Shown in pieces: positions 26,018 through 34,241 of a stretch of DNA of 61,483 bases. Each line of letters starts with the position of its first letter. Position 1 is the stretch's first letter. The translations under genes and the position numbers were made by a program. This DNA is from Leisingera sp. JC1 (GTDB taxonomy: Bacteria > Pseudomonadota > Alphaproteobacteria > Rhodobacterales > Rhodobacteraceae), in the NCBI RefSeq assembly GCF_001679925.1, contig NZ_LYUZ01000086.1, positions 1-61,483 on the forward strand, written 5' to 3'. The notes under the pieces were generated by a model. That model had not been told where the DNA came from and did no database searches. It saw only the letters and a program-made list of their open reading frames with translations.

Positions 26018-26469
26018 CCCTCTGCTTGCGTCCTGCCACGCCTCTCGATGCGGGGGCAACCGGTGATATTCTCTACCGTTTCCAGCAGGATACCGCCTGG
26101 ATGCCCAAGCTCTATTCATCGGCTCAAACGATCATGTTCTGCGGCATGATGATCGAACGGGGCTGGGTGACCGTGGCGGAGCGGGACAGGACGGTTCTGG
26201 GTTTCCTGGCCCTTAAGGAGCGGGAGGTCTGCTCGCTCTATCTCGCCCCGGGCGCCTGCGGGCAGGGGGTGGGCAAGATGCTGCTGGATGCGGCCAAGGC
26301 GGCCGCGCCTCGGCTGGTGCTGAACACCTTTGCCGCCAACACAAGGGCGCAGCGGTTCTATCTGCGGGAGGGGTTTGCCGAGGTCGCCCGCGGCGATGGC
26401 TCTGGCAATGAAGAGGGCCTGCCTGACATCACTTATGAGTGGCGGGCCGTGCAGGAGGCCGCGGCATGA
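26014..26469 (+). CDS. GNAT-family N-acetyltransferase
   Basis: The 151-residue protein has the acetyl-CoA-binding GNAT core: VLGFLALKEREVCSLYLAPGACGQGVGKMLLDAA includes the beta4–alpha3 pyrophosphate loop (GQGVGK), and ANTRAQRFYLREGF is the C-terminal motif. It would acetylate an amine of unknown identity in the cytoplasm. It starts with GTG inside the end of ycjX and ends overlapping the start of the ycjF-like gene by four bases. It is therefore embedded in the ycjXF operon and translationally coupled to both. Confidence 0.88.
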   Translation: MTLCLRPATPLDAGATGDILYRFQQDTAWMPKLYSSAQTIMFCGMMIERGWVTVAERDRTVLGFLALKEREVCSLYLAPGACGQGVGKMLLDAAKAAAPRLVLNTFAANTRAQRFYLREGFAEVARGDGSGNEEGLPDITYEWRAVQEAAA

Positions 26470-27455
26470 GCAACAAGCCGGTCCTGTTTGATCTGGAGGA
26501 GGAGGCTGACGCCCCCTCTGTCGCAGAGGCGCCGCCGGTGCCTGATCCCGCTCCCATGGCAGCGCGGCCAAACGCAATGGAGCAAGCGGCTCGCATCGCC
26601 GCGCGGCGCCCGTCGCGGCTGGCCCGCTGGTTCTGGGCGCTGCTGGTTGCCGTCATTGGCGCCATAGCCTCCGTCGCGGCCTGGGATTTTGCCGCCGGCC
26701 TGATCGCGCGGGTGCCGGTGCTCGGCTGGGCGGTCACCGCCGGGCTGGGGCTGCTTCTGCTGCTGGCGCTGGCCATGGCCCTGCGCGAACTGGCCGCGCT
26801 CTCGCGGCTGCGCCGCGTCGACGCGCTGCGCCATCAGGCAGCAGAGGCCGCTGATCTGACCGCCGCCCGCGCCTTCACCACCCGGCTGGAGGCTTTCTAC
26901 AAGGGCCGCGAGGATCTTAGCTGGCATCAGGCCCGGCTGGCGGAGCGCCAGGATGAGGTGATGGACGGCGATGCCCTCCTGCTGCTGGCAGAGGAAGAGC
27001 TGCTGGTGCCGCTGGACTCCATTGCCTTGCGCGAAGTGGAGGCCGCGGCCCGGCAGGTTGCGACGGTGACGGCGCTGGTGCCGATGGCGCTGGCGGATAT
27101 CCTGACGGCGCTGGTCTCCTCGCTCAGGATGATCCGCCGGGTCGCGGGGATCTATGGCGGCCGGCCCGGTTTCTTCAGCTCCTGGCGGCTGACCCGCGCG
27201 GTGCTGGCGCATCTGGCCGCCACCGGCGCGGTGGCCGCAGGCGATGACCTGCTGGAGCCGGTGCTGGGCGGGTCGGTGCTGTCCAAGCTCTCCCGCCGGT
27301 TCGGCGAGGGGCTGGTCAACGGCGCCCTGTCCGCCCGCGTCGGCATCGCCGCGATGGAGGTCTGCCGCCCGATGCCGTTCTCTGCGCAGCATAAACCCAG
27401 CACCCGCAAAGTGGTGCAGCGGGCGCTAACGGGATTGTTTTCAAAAGGAAAATAG
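26466..27455 (+). CDS. ycjF: YcjF/TIGR01620-family membrane protein
   Basis: The 329-residue inner-membrane protein is the usual partner of YcjX. It has a cytoplasmic, proline-rich N-terminus, two close membrane helices near residues 58–80 and 85–108, then a soluble helical region. A C-terminal DUF697-like segment (TVTALVPMALADILTALVSSLRMIRRVAGIYGGRPGF and following) is present. Its ATG overlaps the stop of the GNAT gene. The pair is linked to envelope stress in enterobacteria; the function here is not shown. Confidence 0.83.
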   Translation: MSNKPVLFDLEEEADAPSVAEAPPVPDPAPMAARPNAMEQAARIAARRPSRLARWFWALLVAVIGAIASVAAWDFAAGLIARVPVLGWAVTAGLGLLLLLALAMALRELAALSRLRRVDALRHQAAEAADLTAARAFTTRLEAFYKGREDLSWHQARLAERQDEVMDGDALLLLAEEELLVPLDSIALREVEAAARQVATVTALVPMALADILTALVSSLRMIRRVAGIYGGRPGFFSSWRLTRAVLAHLAATGAVAAGDDLLEPVLGGSVLSKLSRRFGEGLVNGALSARVGIAAMEVCRPMPFSAQHKPSTRKVVQRALTGLFSKGK

Positions 27456-27461
27456 GCGCCG

Positions 27462-27884
27462 TCAGAACAGTTTGGGCGGCTGGTCCTTGGGCTGCCGCAT
27501 GGCCACGATACCAGTGCGGAAGCCTTCGCCGATGCGGTTGGCCAGGGCACCCCATTGCTGCGCGGTGCGCTCCGGCAGCTCGGCCCGCAGCACCTGGTGA
27601 AACAGGCCCAGCCACAGCGGAAAATGCTCTGCCTTCACGTCGGGCCGCGATACATGCACCCGCATCGGATTGCCGCTGTAAGTGCGCTCGCGCAGGATGG
27701 CGTTGCGCCAGAAGCCTGCGATCTTCTCCTCATGCTCTGGCCAGTCGGTGACGTGGGCGGCAAACACCGGCCCCAGCACGTCGTCCGCACGCACCTGCAT
27801 GTAAAACACGGCAACCACACGGGAAATATCTTCCGCGGTGATCTCGAACCGCGCCAGCGGGTTTGTTGTTTCGGTGTCGGTCAT
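27462..27884 (-). CDS. Group III truncated haemoglobin
   Basis: The 140-residue protein fits group III truncated globins. It shows VVAVFYMQVRADDVLGPVF in the B/CD region, WPEHEEKIAGFWRNAIL in the E helix, and a proximal His in WLGLFHQVL near residue 96. These haem proteins bind O2 or NO; a role in NO detoxification or redox sensing is often proposed but not demonstrated for this group. The start is the ATG at 27884 with GGAGCAG upstream. It converges on the ycjF-like gene with six bases between. Confidence 0.88.
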   Translation of the reverse strand: MTDTETTNPLARFEITAEDISRVVAVFYMQVRADDVLGPVFAAHVTDWPEHEEKIAGFWRNAILRERTYSGNPMRVHVSRPDVKAEHFPLWLGLFHQVLRAELPERTAQQWGALANRIGEGFRTGIVAMRQPKDQPPKLF

Positions 27885-28041
27885 TGTCTGCTCCGGCCTG
27901 CCATCGACCGCTAGATAGGACGAAGCAAAGGCCGACGAAAGGGGGAAGGCGTATCTGCCGCAGCGCTTGTTCAAGGCTGTGCTGGTGCCTGCGGCTCCTG
28001 CCGCTATGGTGAGCGGGAGATTTTATAAAAGGCATTCATTG

Positions 28042-29349
28042 ATGGCGGAGAACGCAATGCGGGTGCTGGTTCTGGGCGCCTACGGGTTTATCGGGGCTGA
28101 GGTGGTGCGCGCCTTGCAGACCGCGGGGTTTAGCATGAACGGCCTGGGCCGCAGTGCCGGGCAGGCGGCAAGGGTGCTGCCTGGCGTTCCGTTTGTGCAG
28201 GGCGATCTGCTGCAGCTTTCGCAGCCAGAGGATTGGGCGCCGCTGCTGCAGGGCGTGGACGCCGTGGTCAACTGCGCGGGGGTGCTGCAGGACATGTCGC
28301 CGGGCGAGCTGGAGATGGTGCATCACACGGCCATCGCAGCCCTGGGGGCGGCCTGTGCAGAGCGGGGCATCGCTGTGGTGCAGATTTCGGCGGCCGGGGC
28401 AGGGCCGGACGCCGGGACAGAGTTCATGCGCAGCAAGGGGCGCGGCGACGCGGCCTTGCGGGCCTCTGGCGTTGCGGCCTGGATCCTGAAGCCGGGGCTG
28501 GTGATCGGACAAAATGCCTATGGCGGAACCCGCCTCTTGCGGATGCTGGCGGCAGTGCCGCTGGTGCAGCCAGTGGCGCTGGCAGATGCGCAGGTGCAAT
28601 GCATCGGCATGGCGGATCTGGCAGCGGCGGTTACTGCTGCGCTGCGCGGGGATCTGCCGCAAGGCACCTATGACTTGGTCGAGGACCAGCCGCTGACCCT
28701 GGCGGAGGTGCTGGCAGAGACCCGGGTGTGGCTGGGGTTTGCCTCGGCGCGCTGGCAGCTGCGCCTCCCGGATTGGCTGCTGCCGCCGGTGGCGGGATGT
28801 GCCGATTTGCTGGGCCGCCTTGGCTGGCGCTCGCCCTTGCGCACGACAGCAATGGCCGAAATCCGCAGCGGTGTGCGCGGTGATCCCGCACCGTACCGGG
28901 CTGCCATGGGACAGGGGATTGCACCGCTCCAGACTATCTACAAATCGCTGTCTTCCGGGCGCGCGCACCGGCTGGATGCGCGAATGGCCCTGCTGATGCC
29001 GGCTGCCGTCACGGTGCTGAGCCTGTTCTGGCTGGCCTCGGGCTTGATTGGTTTATGGCAGATAAAGGCTGCGGTGGCGGTGCTGACGGATGCGGGATGG
29101 GGCAGCCTGACGGCGAAAGCCAGCGTTGCATTCTGGTCGCTTGCCGACATTGCCATGGGGCTGGCCATCCTGTGGCGGCCCTGGGCCGCGCGGGCCTGCC
29201 TGGGCATGGTGACGGTCTCGCTGATCTACTTGGGTGCGGCCACAGCGGTCACGCCGCAGATGTGGGCGGATCCGCTGGGGCCGCTGGTCAAGGTGCTGCC
29301 GGGACTGCTGCTGGCGCTGATCACCCATCAGCTGCTGCAGGAGCGTTGA
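28042..29349 (+). CDS. NAD(P)-binding SDR-like protein fused to a DoxX-like membrane domain
   Basis: The 435-residue protein has an N-terminal extended short-chain dehydrogenase/epimerase domain (residues 5–290) with the Rossmann motif GAYGFIGAEV, VNCAGVLQ and a KPGLVIG segment. Three to four membrane helices follow (about 310–435), in a DoxX-like arrangement. The catalytic YxxxK of classical SDRs is not evident where expected (MRSKGRGD instead), so it may bind rather than turn over nucleotide. It starts at ATG 28042; an in-frame Met five codons later (MRVLVLGA) would also work. One base separates it from the DUF2269 gene, implying a two-gene operon. Confidence 0.82.
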   Translation: MAENAMRVLVLGAYGFIGAEVVRALQTAGFSMNGLGRSAGQAARVLPGVPFVQGDLLQLSQPEDWAPLLQGVDAVVNCAGVLQDMSPGELEMVHHTAIAALGAACAERGIAVVQISAAGAGPDAGTEFMRSKGRGDAALRASGVAAWILKPGLVIGQNAYGGTRLLRMLAAVPLVQPVALADAQVQCIGMADLAAAVTAALRGDLPQGTYDLVEDQPLTLAEVLAETRVWLGFASARWQLRLPDWLLPPVAGCADLLGRLGWRSPLRTTAMAEIRSGVRGDPAPYRAAMGQGIAPLQTIYKSLSSGRAHRLDARMALLMPAAVTVLSLFWLASGLIGLWQIKAAVAVLTDAGWGSLTAKASVAFWSLADIAMGLAILWRPWAARACLGMVTVSLIYLGAATAVTPQMWADPLGPLVKVLPGLLLALITHQLLQER

Positions 29350-29350
29350 G

Positions 29351-29839
29351 ATGGACCTCGACCTGATCCTGCGCTGGCTGCATGTCATAGGCGCCTGTGT
29401 GCTGCTGGGAACCGGCGCGGGCATCGCCTTTTTCATGCTGATGGCATACCGGACACGCGACGCGGCGCTGATTGCCCACACTGCCAGCATCGTGGTGCTG
29501 GCAGACCTGTTGTTCACCGCCACGGCAGTGATTGCGCAGCCTGTCACCGGCGGGTTGCTGGCCTGGCGGCTGGGCTGGCCGCTGAGCGCCGGCTGGCTGG
29601 CGCTGTCGCTGGGGCTTTATGTGCTGACAGGGCTGTTCTGGCTGCCGGTGGTCTGGATCCAGCTGCGGCTGCGCGATCTGGCGCGGGCGGCGGCAGAGGC
29701 GGGAGGGGCGCTGCCCGCGCGATATCATCGCCTGTTTGCGATCTGGTTTGCCTGCGGCATTCCGGCCTTTGCCGCGGTGCTGGCAATCCTCTGGCTGATG
29801 CTGGCACGTCCGGATCTGGGCGTCTGGCTGGTACGCTAG
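29351..29839 (+). CDS. DUF2269-family integral membrane protein
   Basis: The 162-residue protein has four predicted helices (about residues 5–28, 48–72, 78–102 and 130–155). It begins with LDLILRWLHVIGACVLLGTGAG, the typical DUF2269 N-terminus carrying a conserved His. The function of the family is unknown. It follows the SDR–DoxX-like gene by one base, so the two proteins probably act together at the membrane. Confidence 0.82.
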   Translation: MDLDLILRWLHVIGACVLLGTGAGIAFFMLMAYRTRDAALIAHTASIVVLADLLFTATAVIAQPVTGGLLAWRLGWPLSAGWLALSLGLYVLTGLFWLPVVWIQLRLRDLARAAAEAGGALPARYHRLFAIWFACGIPAFAAVLAILWLMLARPDLGVWLVR

Positions 29840-29866
29840 TTCTTACCTATTGCCTGGCCGCAGGCC

Positions 29867-29904
29867 GGGCAGCGCCCGCCCCCCCATCGGGGCGGGCGCT
29901 GCCC
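29867..29904. repeat. Palindromic repeat, copy A (GGGCAGCGCCCG family)
   Basis: A perfect 16-bp inverted repeat with arms GGGCAGCGCCCGCCCC around a 6-base loop lies 28 bases after the DUF2269 stop. The arms match copy B (48875–48971) at 15 of 16 positions. It may double as a terminator without a T-run. Confidence 0.75.
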
Positions 29905-30108
29905 TCATCAATATGCGGCACATCTGCCGCTTTACCCTCCCGCGCGCCCGTCCTATAAGGCGCTTCATGTCCCTATTCGCGGCCATCATTATTCGAATTA
30001 TATCCCCGGCGCTCTGAAACCATTGAGCCGCCGGGCAAAGGCGCTTGAGCCATCGCGCCGAACCGAATATCCCAATTTCCGACCTTGATCATCCAAAGGA
30101 CGCCCCCG

Positions 30109-33100
30109 ATGTGCGCCGACACGCCCCAGACGCCTGACTACAAAGACACCCTGAACCTGCCGAAAACCGATTTCCCGATGCGCGCAGGCCTGCCCAAGCG
30201 CGAGCCTGCCTGGCTGGAACGCTGGGCCCGGATCGGCGTTTACGACAAGCTCCGCGAGAAGGCCGCCGCAGCCAAGGGCGGCGACGGCGAACGCAAGCCC
30301 TTTACCTTGCACGACGGACCGCCCTACGCGAACGGCCACCTGCACATCGGCCACGCGCTGAACAAGACCATCAAGGACATGATCGTCCGCTCCCATCAGA
30401 TGATGGGTTTCGACAGCCGTTATGTGCCAGGCTGGGATTGTCACGGCCTGCCGATCGAATGGAAGATCGAGGAGCAGTACCGCAAGAAGGGCAAGAACAA
30501 GGACGCGGTGCCGGTTGTCGAATTCCGCCAGGAATGCCGCGCCTTCGCCGACAGCTGGGTCGACATTCAGCGCGAGGAGTTCAAGCGTCTGGGCATCACC
30601 GGCAACTGGGATGACCCGTATCTGACCATGAACTACCACGCCGAGGCTGTGATTGCTGACGAGTTCATGAAATTCCTGATGAACGGCACGCTCTATCAGG
30701 GCTCCAAGCCCGTGATGTGGTCGCCGGTCGAGAAAACTGCGCTGGCCGAGGCCGAGGTCGAATACCACGACAAGGAAAGCTTCACCATCTGGGTGAAATT
30801 CAAGGTGGCGCAGGCTGCGAAAGGCGACGGGAATGGCTTGTCGCCTCAAGAAATGGCAGCTGGACGGCACTATGCCCAAGAACCGCAGGCGGTTCGGGAA
30901 GATCTGTTGGGTGCTCAGGTTGTAATCTGGACCACTACTCCTTGGACCATCCCCTCGAACAAGGCCGTGGTTTTCGGCAAAGACATTGCCTACGGCCTCT
31001 ATGAAGTCACCGGCACACCGGATGAATGCTGGGCCGCGGTGGGTGACAAGTACATCCTGGCCGACAATCTGGCGGCTGAGGTGTTCAAGCGCGCGCGCCT
31101 GAGCGACGACCAGTATACCCGCGTAGCTGACGTGCCGACATCGGATCTGGCAGGCATCGGCCTCACCCACCCGCTGCACGGCACCGAAGGCTCCAACGGC
31201 GAATGGGACGGTATCCGCGACTTCCGCGCGGCGCCTTTTGTGACCGACACCGAAGGCACCGGCTTTGTCCACTGCGCACCCAGCCACGGTATGGAGGAAT
31301 TCGAGCTCTACCGTGACCTGAACATGCTGGAGCAGATGATCACCTACAACGTCATGGATGACGGCGGCTTCCGCGCTGACCTGCCGTTCTTCGGCGGCAC
31401 CTACATCCTCAACCGCAAGGGCGGCGAGGGCGATGCCAACAAAAAGATCATCGACAAGCTGGTTGAGGTCGGCGGCCTGCTGGCGCGCGGCAAGATCAAG
31501 CACAGCTACCCGCATTCCTGGCGCTCCAAGGCGCCGATCATCTACCGCAACACGCCGCAGTGGTTTGCCTCCGTCGACCGCAGGCTGGACGACGGCATGG
31601 GTGAGATGGGCGACAGCATCCGCGAACGCGCGCTGCGCTCGATCGACGAACTGGTGAAATGGTGGCCGCAGACCGGCCGCAACCGCCTGCATTCGATGAT
31701 CGAAAGCCGCCCCGACTGGGTTCTGTCGCGCCAGCGTGCCTGGGGCGTGCCGCTGACCTGCTTCACCAGGAAGGGCGCGTTGCCGACCGATGCGGACTTC
31801 CTGCTGCGCAACGAAGACGTGAACAAACGCATCGTCGCAGAATTCGAGGAACACGGCGCCGACGTCTGGTATCAGGACGGCTTCAAGGCCCGCGTGCTGG
31901 ACGGCATCGTTGATGCGGACGCCTATGACCAGGTCTTTGACGTTCTCGATGTGTGGTTTGACTCCGGTTCGACCCATGCCTTTGTGCTGCGCGACCGCGA
32001 AGACGGCACCGAGGACGGCATCGCCGACGTCTACATGGAAGGCACCGACCAGCACCGCGGCTGGTTCCATTCCTCGCTGCTGCAGGCCTGCGGCACCAAG
32101 GGCCGCGCGCCTTACCGCAACGTGGTGACCCATGGCTTCACGCTGGACGAGAAGGGCATGAAAATGTCCAAGTCGCTCGGCAATACCATCGTGCCGGAAG
32201 AGGTCGTCAAACAATACGGCGCCGACATCCTGCGCCTGTGGGTGGCCCAGACCGACTACACCGCCGACCAGCGGATCGGCCCGGAAATCCTGAAGGGCAC
32301 CGCCGACAGCTACCGCCGCCTGCGCAACACCATGCGGTTCATGCTGGGCTCCCTGGGCGATTTCAGCGAGGATCAGCGGGTTGAGCCCGCGGATATGCCG
32401 GAGCTGGAGCAGTGGGTGCTGCACCGTCTGGCCGAACTCGACCACAAGGTGCGCACCGGCTACCAGTCGTTCGACTTCCAAGGCGTGTTCTCGGCGGTCT
32501 TCAACTTTGCCACCGTGGATCTGTCGGCCTTCTACTTCGATATCCGCAAGGATGCGCTTTATTGCGATGGCGACACGCTGAATGCCCGTGCAGCCCGCAC
32601 CGTGCTGGATATCCTGTTCCACCGCCTGACCACCTGGCTGGCGCCGATCCTGGTCTTCACTATGGAAGAGGTCTGGCTGGAGAAATACCCGGGCGAGGGC
32701 AGCTCCGTGCACCTGCAGGACATCCCGGTGACGCCTGCCGACTGGCTGAATGAGCCGCTGGCCGCCAAGTGGTCCAAGATCCGCCAGGCCCGCCGGGTGG
32801 TGACCGCAGCGCTGGAGGTGCAGCGCACCGACAAGGTGATCGGTGCCTCGCTGGAGGCTGCGCCGGTGGTGCATGTGCGCGACGGAGAGGCGCTGGCGGC
32901 ACTGAAGTCGGTGAACTTCGCTGATATCTGCATCACCTCGGACATCGCGCTGACCAATGACCCCGCCCCGGCGGAAGCCTTCCGGATGCCGGAAGTGGAC
33001 GGCGTGTCGGTGGTGTTTGAAAAGGCCGATGGCGGCAAGTGCCAGCGCTGCTGGAAAATCCTGCCGGATGTCGGCAGCCACGGTCATGAGGGCGTTTGCG

Positions 33101-33126
33101 GCCGCTGCGACAGCGCACTGGGATAG
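30109..33126 (+). CDS. ileS: Isoleucyl-tRNA synthetase
   Basis: IleS charges tRNA-Ile. The 1005-residue class I synthetase shows the HIGH signature in GHLHIGHAL (about residue 82), the CP1 editing domain with WTTTPWTIPSNKAV, DVWFDSGSTHA, and the KMSKS loop in KGMKMSKSLGN. A C-terminal zinc site is formed by CQRC and CGRC. The ATG at 30109 is the first in frame. A short segment of CP1 (about 30810–30930, residues 234–274) uses codons such as AAA, TTG, CCT, CAA and ACT more than the rest. A strong terminator follows the gene. Confidence 0.96.
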   Translation: MCADTPQTPDYKDTLNLPKTDFPMRAGLPKREPAWLERWARIGVYDKLREKAAAAKGGDGERKPFTLHDGPPYANGHLHIGHALNKTIKDMIVRSHQMMGFDSRYVPGWDCHGLPIEWKIEEQYRKKGKNKDAVPVVEFRQECRAFADSWVDIQREEFKRLGITGNWDDPYLTMNYHAEAVIADEFMKFLMNGTLYQGSKPVMWSPVEKTALAEAEVEYHDKESFTIWVKFKVAQAAKGDGNGLSPQEMAAGRHYAQEPQAVREDLLGAQVVIWTTTPWTIPSNKAVVFGKDIAYGLYEVTGTPDECWAAVGDKYILADNLAAEVFKRARLSDDQYTRVADVPTSDLAGIGLTHPLHGTEGSNGEWDGIRDFRAAPFVTDTEGTGFVHCAPSHGMEEFELYRDLNMLEQMITYNVMDDGGFRADLPFFGGTYILNRKGGEGDANKKIIDKLVEVGGLLARGKIKHSYPHSWRSKAPIIYRNTPQWFASVDRRLDDGMGEMGDSIRERALRSIDELVKWWPQTGRNRLHSMIESRPDWVLSRQRAWGVPLTCFTRKGALPTDADFLLRNEDVNKRIVAEFEEHGADVWYQDGFKARVLDGIVDADAYDQVFDVLDVWFDSGSTHAFVLRDREDGTEDGIADVYMEGTDQHRGWFHSSLLQACGTKGRAPYRNVVTHGFTLDEKGMKMSKSLGNTIVPEEVVKQYGADILRLWVAQTDYTADQRIGPEILKGTADSYRRLRNTMRFMLGSLGDFSEDQRVEPADMPELEQWVLHRLAELDHKVRTGYQSFDFQGVFSAVFNFATVDLSAFYFDIRKDALYCDGDTLNARAARTVLDILFHRLTTWLAPILVFTMEEVWLEKYPGEGSSVHLQDIPVTPADWLNEPLAAKWSKIRQARRVVTAALEVQRTDKVIGASLEAAPVVHVRDGEALAALKSVNFADICITSDIALTNDPAPAEAFRMPEVDGVSVVFEKADGGKCQRCWKILPDVGSHGHEGVCGRCDSALG

Positions 33127-33152
33127 TCCCCATATCACCCTTTAATTGCACG

Positions 33153-33188
33153 CAACGCCCAGCCTGACCGCTGGGCGTTGTCATTTTT
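33153..33188 (+). terminator. Intrinsic terminator of ileS
   Basis: CAACGCCCAGC and GCTGGGCGTTG form a perfect 11-bp stem with a 6-base loop, followed by TCATTTTT. Confidence 0.88.
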
Positions 33189-33205
33189 ACGCCCTTTCTG
33201 CGTCA

Positions 33206-33281
33206 TTTTCCACACGTTATCCGCGAAATTCCTTGTGCTCTCTTGCGGCGGATTCCTCTAGATGTTGACCGGTTTTCCACA
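33206..33281. promoter_or_regulatory. Cluster of three DnaA-box-like 9-mers
   Basis: TTTTCCACA (33206–33214), TTATCCGCG (33217–33225) and TTTTCCACA (33273–33281) resemble the DnaA box consensus TTWTNCACA; the first two are 11 bp apart. The stretch is AT-rich relative to its surroundings. The gene context does not suggest a chromosomal origin; DnaA-controlled transcription of the downstream gene is more likely, as inference. Confidence 0.45.
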
Positions 33282-33293
33282 ATTGGTTAAGAA
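33265..33293 (+). promoter_or_regulatory. Candidate sigma-70-type promoter
   Basis: TTGACC (33265–33270) and TAAGAA (33288–33293) are spaced by 17 bases. They overlap the third DnaA-like box and the CtrA box, so a regulator bound at either would compete with RNA polymerase. Confidence 0.4.
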
Positions 33294-33301
33294 TTCGTTA
33301 A
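33287..33301 (+). promoter_or_regulatory. CtrA-type box TTAA-N7-TTAA (site 1)
   Basis: TTAA, seven bases and TTAA match the full CtrA consensus exactly. The site lies 59 bases before the membrane-protein start at 33360 and overlaps the candidate -10 element. Confidence 0.6.
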
Positions 33302-33359
33302 TTCCATGTAGATTTTTACGTCATTTCAAAAGATGGCATGGGGCAGGGGGCAATTTTCA

Positions 33360-34106
33360 ATGCTGAAGCTGAAAGCGGATGCGCAGCCGGCGGCTGAGCC
33401 GGTCAAGGTGCGCAGCGCGGCAATCCGGATTGACGGGGTGTCAGCACCAAAGAATATCAAAATCGGTCTGGTCGCCGCCAGCACGGGGCCGGCCAAGGCG
33501 AAGCCCGCGGCCGGCGGAACTGCAAAAGACGCCAAGCCCGACAATCCGGTCAGTGCTGCGAAACCCGCCCCCGCGACGCCGGAACCGGCCATGGAACCGC
33601 AGCAGTTTGCACCTTTGCCGGCGGAGAGTGGATCTGCGCTACCAAAACTGGGCCTCGCTGCCGCAGGGCTGGCGGTTGCTTCTGCGATGCTGCTCTACTT
33701 CCAGTTCGGCGGCAGTGCTCCGTCGGCGGATCAGCCGGTAGCGGCTGAGCAAGCTGTGGCAGAGCTTCCCGCAGGGGCCGCGGCTGCAGCGGGTCTGGAA
33801 GGCTCCGCTGCCAGCGGCGAGGATGCATTGGTCGCCCGCATCACCGAAGGCACGCTGGCCGCCCTGCGCAGCAAGCAGGCACAGCCCGCCTCGGCGGTTC
33901 AGGATGCGCCGGCCGCGCCTGCCGAGGGTTCGGCGCTTTACAAGATGGTGCTGACCGCCGCCGCGCAGGGCCAGTCCGCGGCCTATATCGACCAGCTGGT
34001 GAACGGCGCCTATGAACGTCAGGAAATCACTGTTCCGGCCAGCCTGATCGGCGCTGACGGGCGGGTGGATACCGCAACGCTGCTGGCGCTGTTCGTCGGC
34101 AACTAA
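33360..34106 (+). CDS. Single-pass membrane protein of unknown function, candidate CtrA target
   Basis: The 248-residue protein has a cytoplasmic Ala/Pro/Lys-rich N-terminus (1–95), one membrane helix (about 97–116), an Ala-rich periplasmic linker, and a compact C-terminal region (about 195–248, ALYKMVLTAAAQGQSAAY to the end) that looks folded. I do not recognise a family. An AGGGGG ribosome site favours the ATG at 33360 over one nine codons upstream. Its promoter region has a perfect CtrA box and three DnaA-like boxes. It is followed on the same strand by two LysM–binding-protein genes; it might act as their inner-membrane partner. Confidence 0.78.
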   Translation: MLKLKADAQPAAEPVKVRSAAIRIDGVSAPKNIKIGLVAASTGPAKAKPAAGGTAKDAKPDNPVSAAKPAPATPEPAMEPQQFAPLPAESGSALPKLGLAAAGLAVASAMLLYFQFGGSAPSADQPVAAEQAVAELPAGAAAAAGLEGSAASGEDALVARITEGTLAALRSKQAQPASAVQDAPAAPAEGSALYKMVLTAAAQGQSAAYIDQLVNGAYERQEITVPASLIGADGRVDTATLLALFVGN

Positions 34107-34141
34107 GACCCATCGGCTGCCGCGCCAGAAAGGCGCTGCCG

Positions 34142-34164
34142 CGCGGGCAGCAGTTCTGCCCGCG
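34142..34164 (+). repeat. Hairpin between the membrane-protein and first LysM genes
   Basis: CGCGGGCAG and CTGCCCGCG form a 9-bp stem with a 5-base loop. No T-run follows, so it is more likely an RNA-stabilising or processing stem than a terminator. Confidence 0.5.
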
Positions 34165-34241
34165 GACCTTAATCAACAACAAAACAACAGGCGCCGCCTG
34201 CCATTTCTGCGGATCAGGCGCCGTACACTTCCGGGGGGATC

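Noticed and set aside
29998-33138. 1046-residue open frame opposite ileS
   Set aside because: It is a GC-bias shadow of the ileS codons, without ribosome site or domain.
33200-33300. Chromosomal replication origin
   Set aside because: Three DnaA-like boxes are too few, there is no clear unwinding element, and no origin-associated genes are nearby; a regulated promoter fits better.
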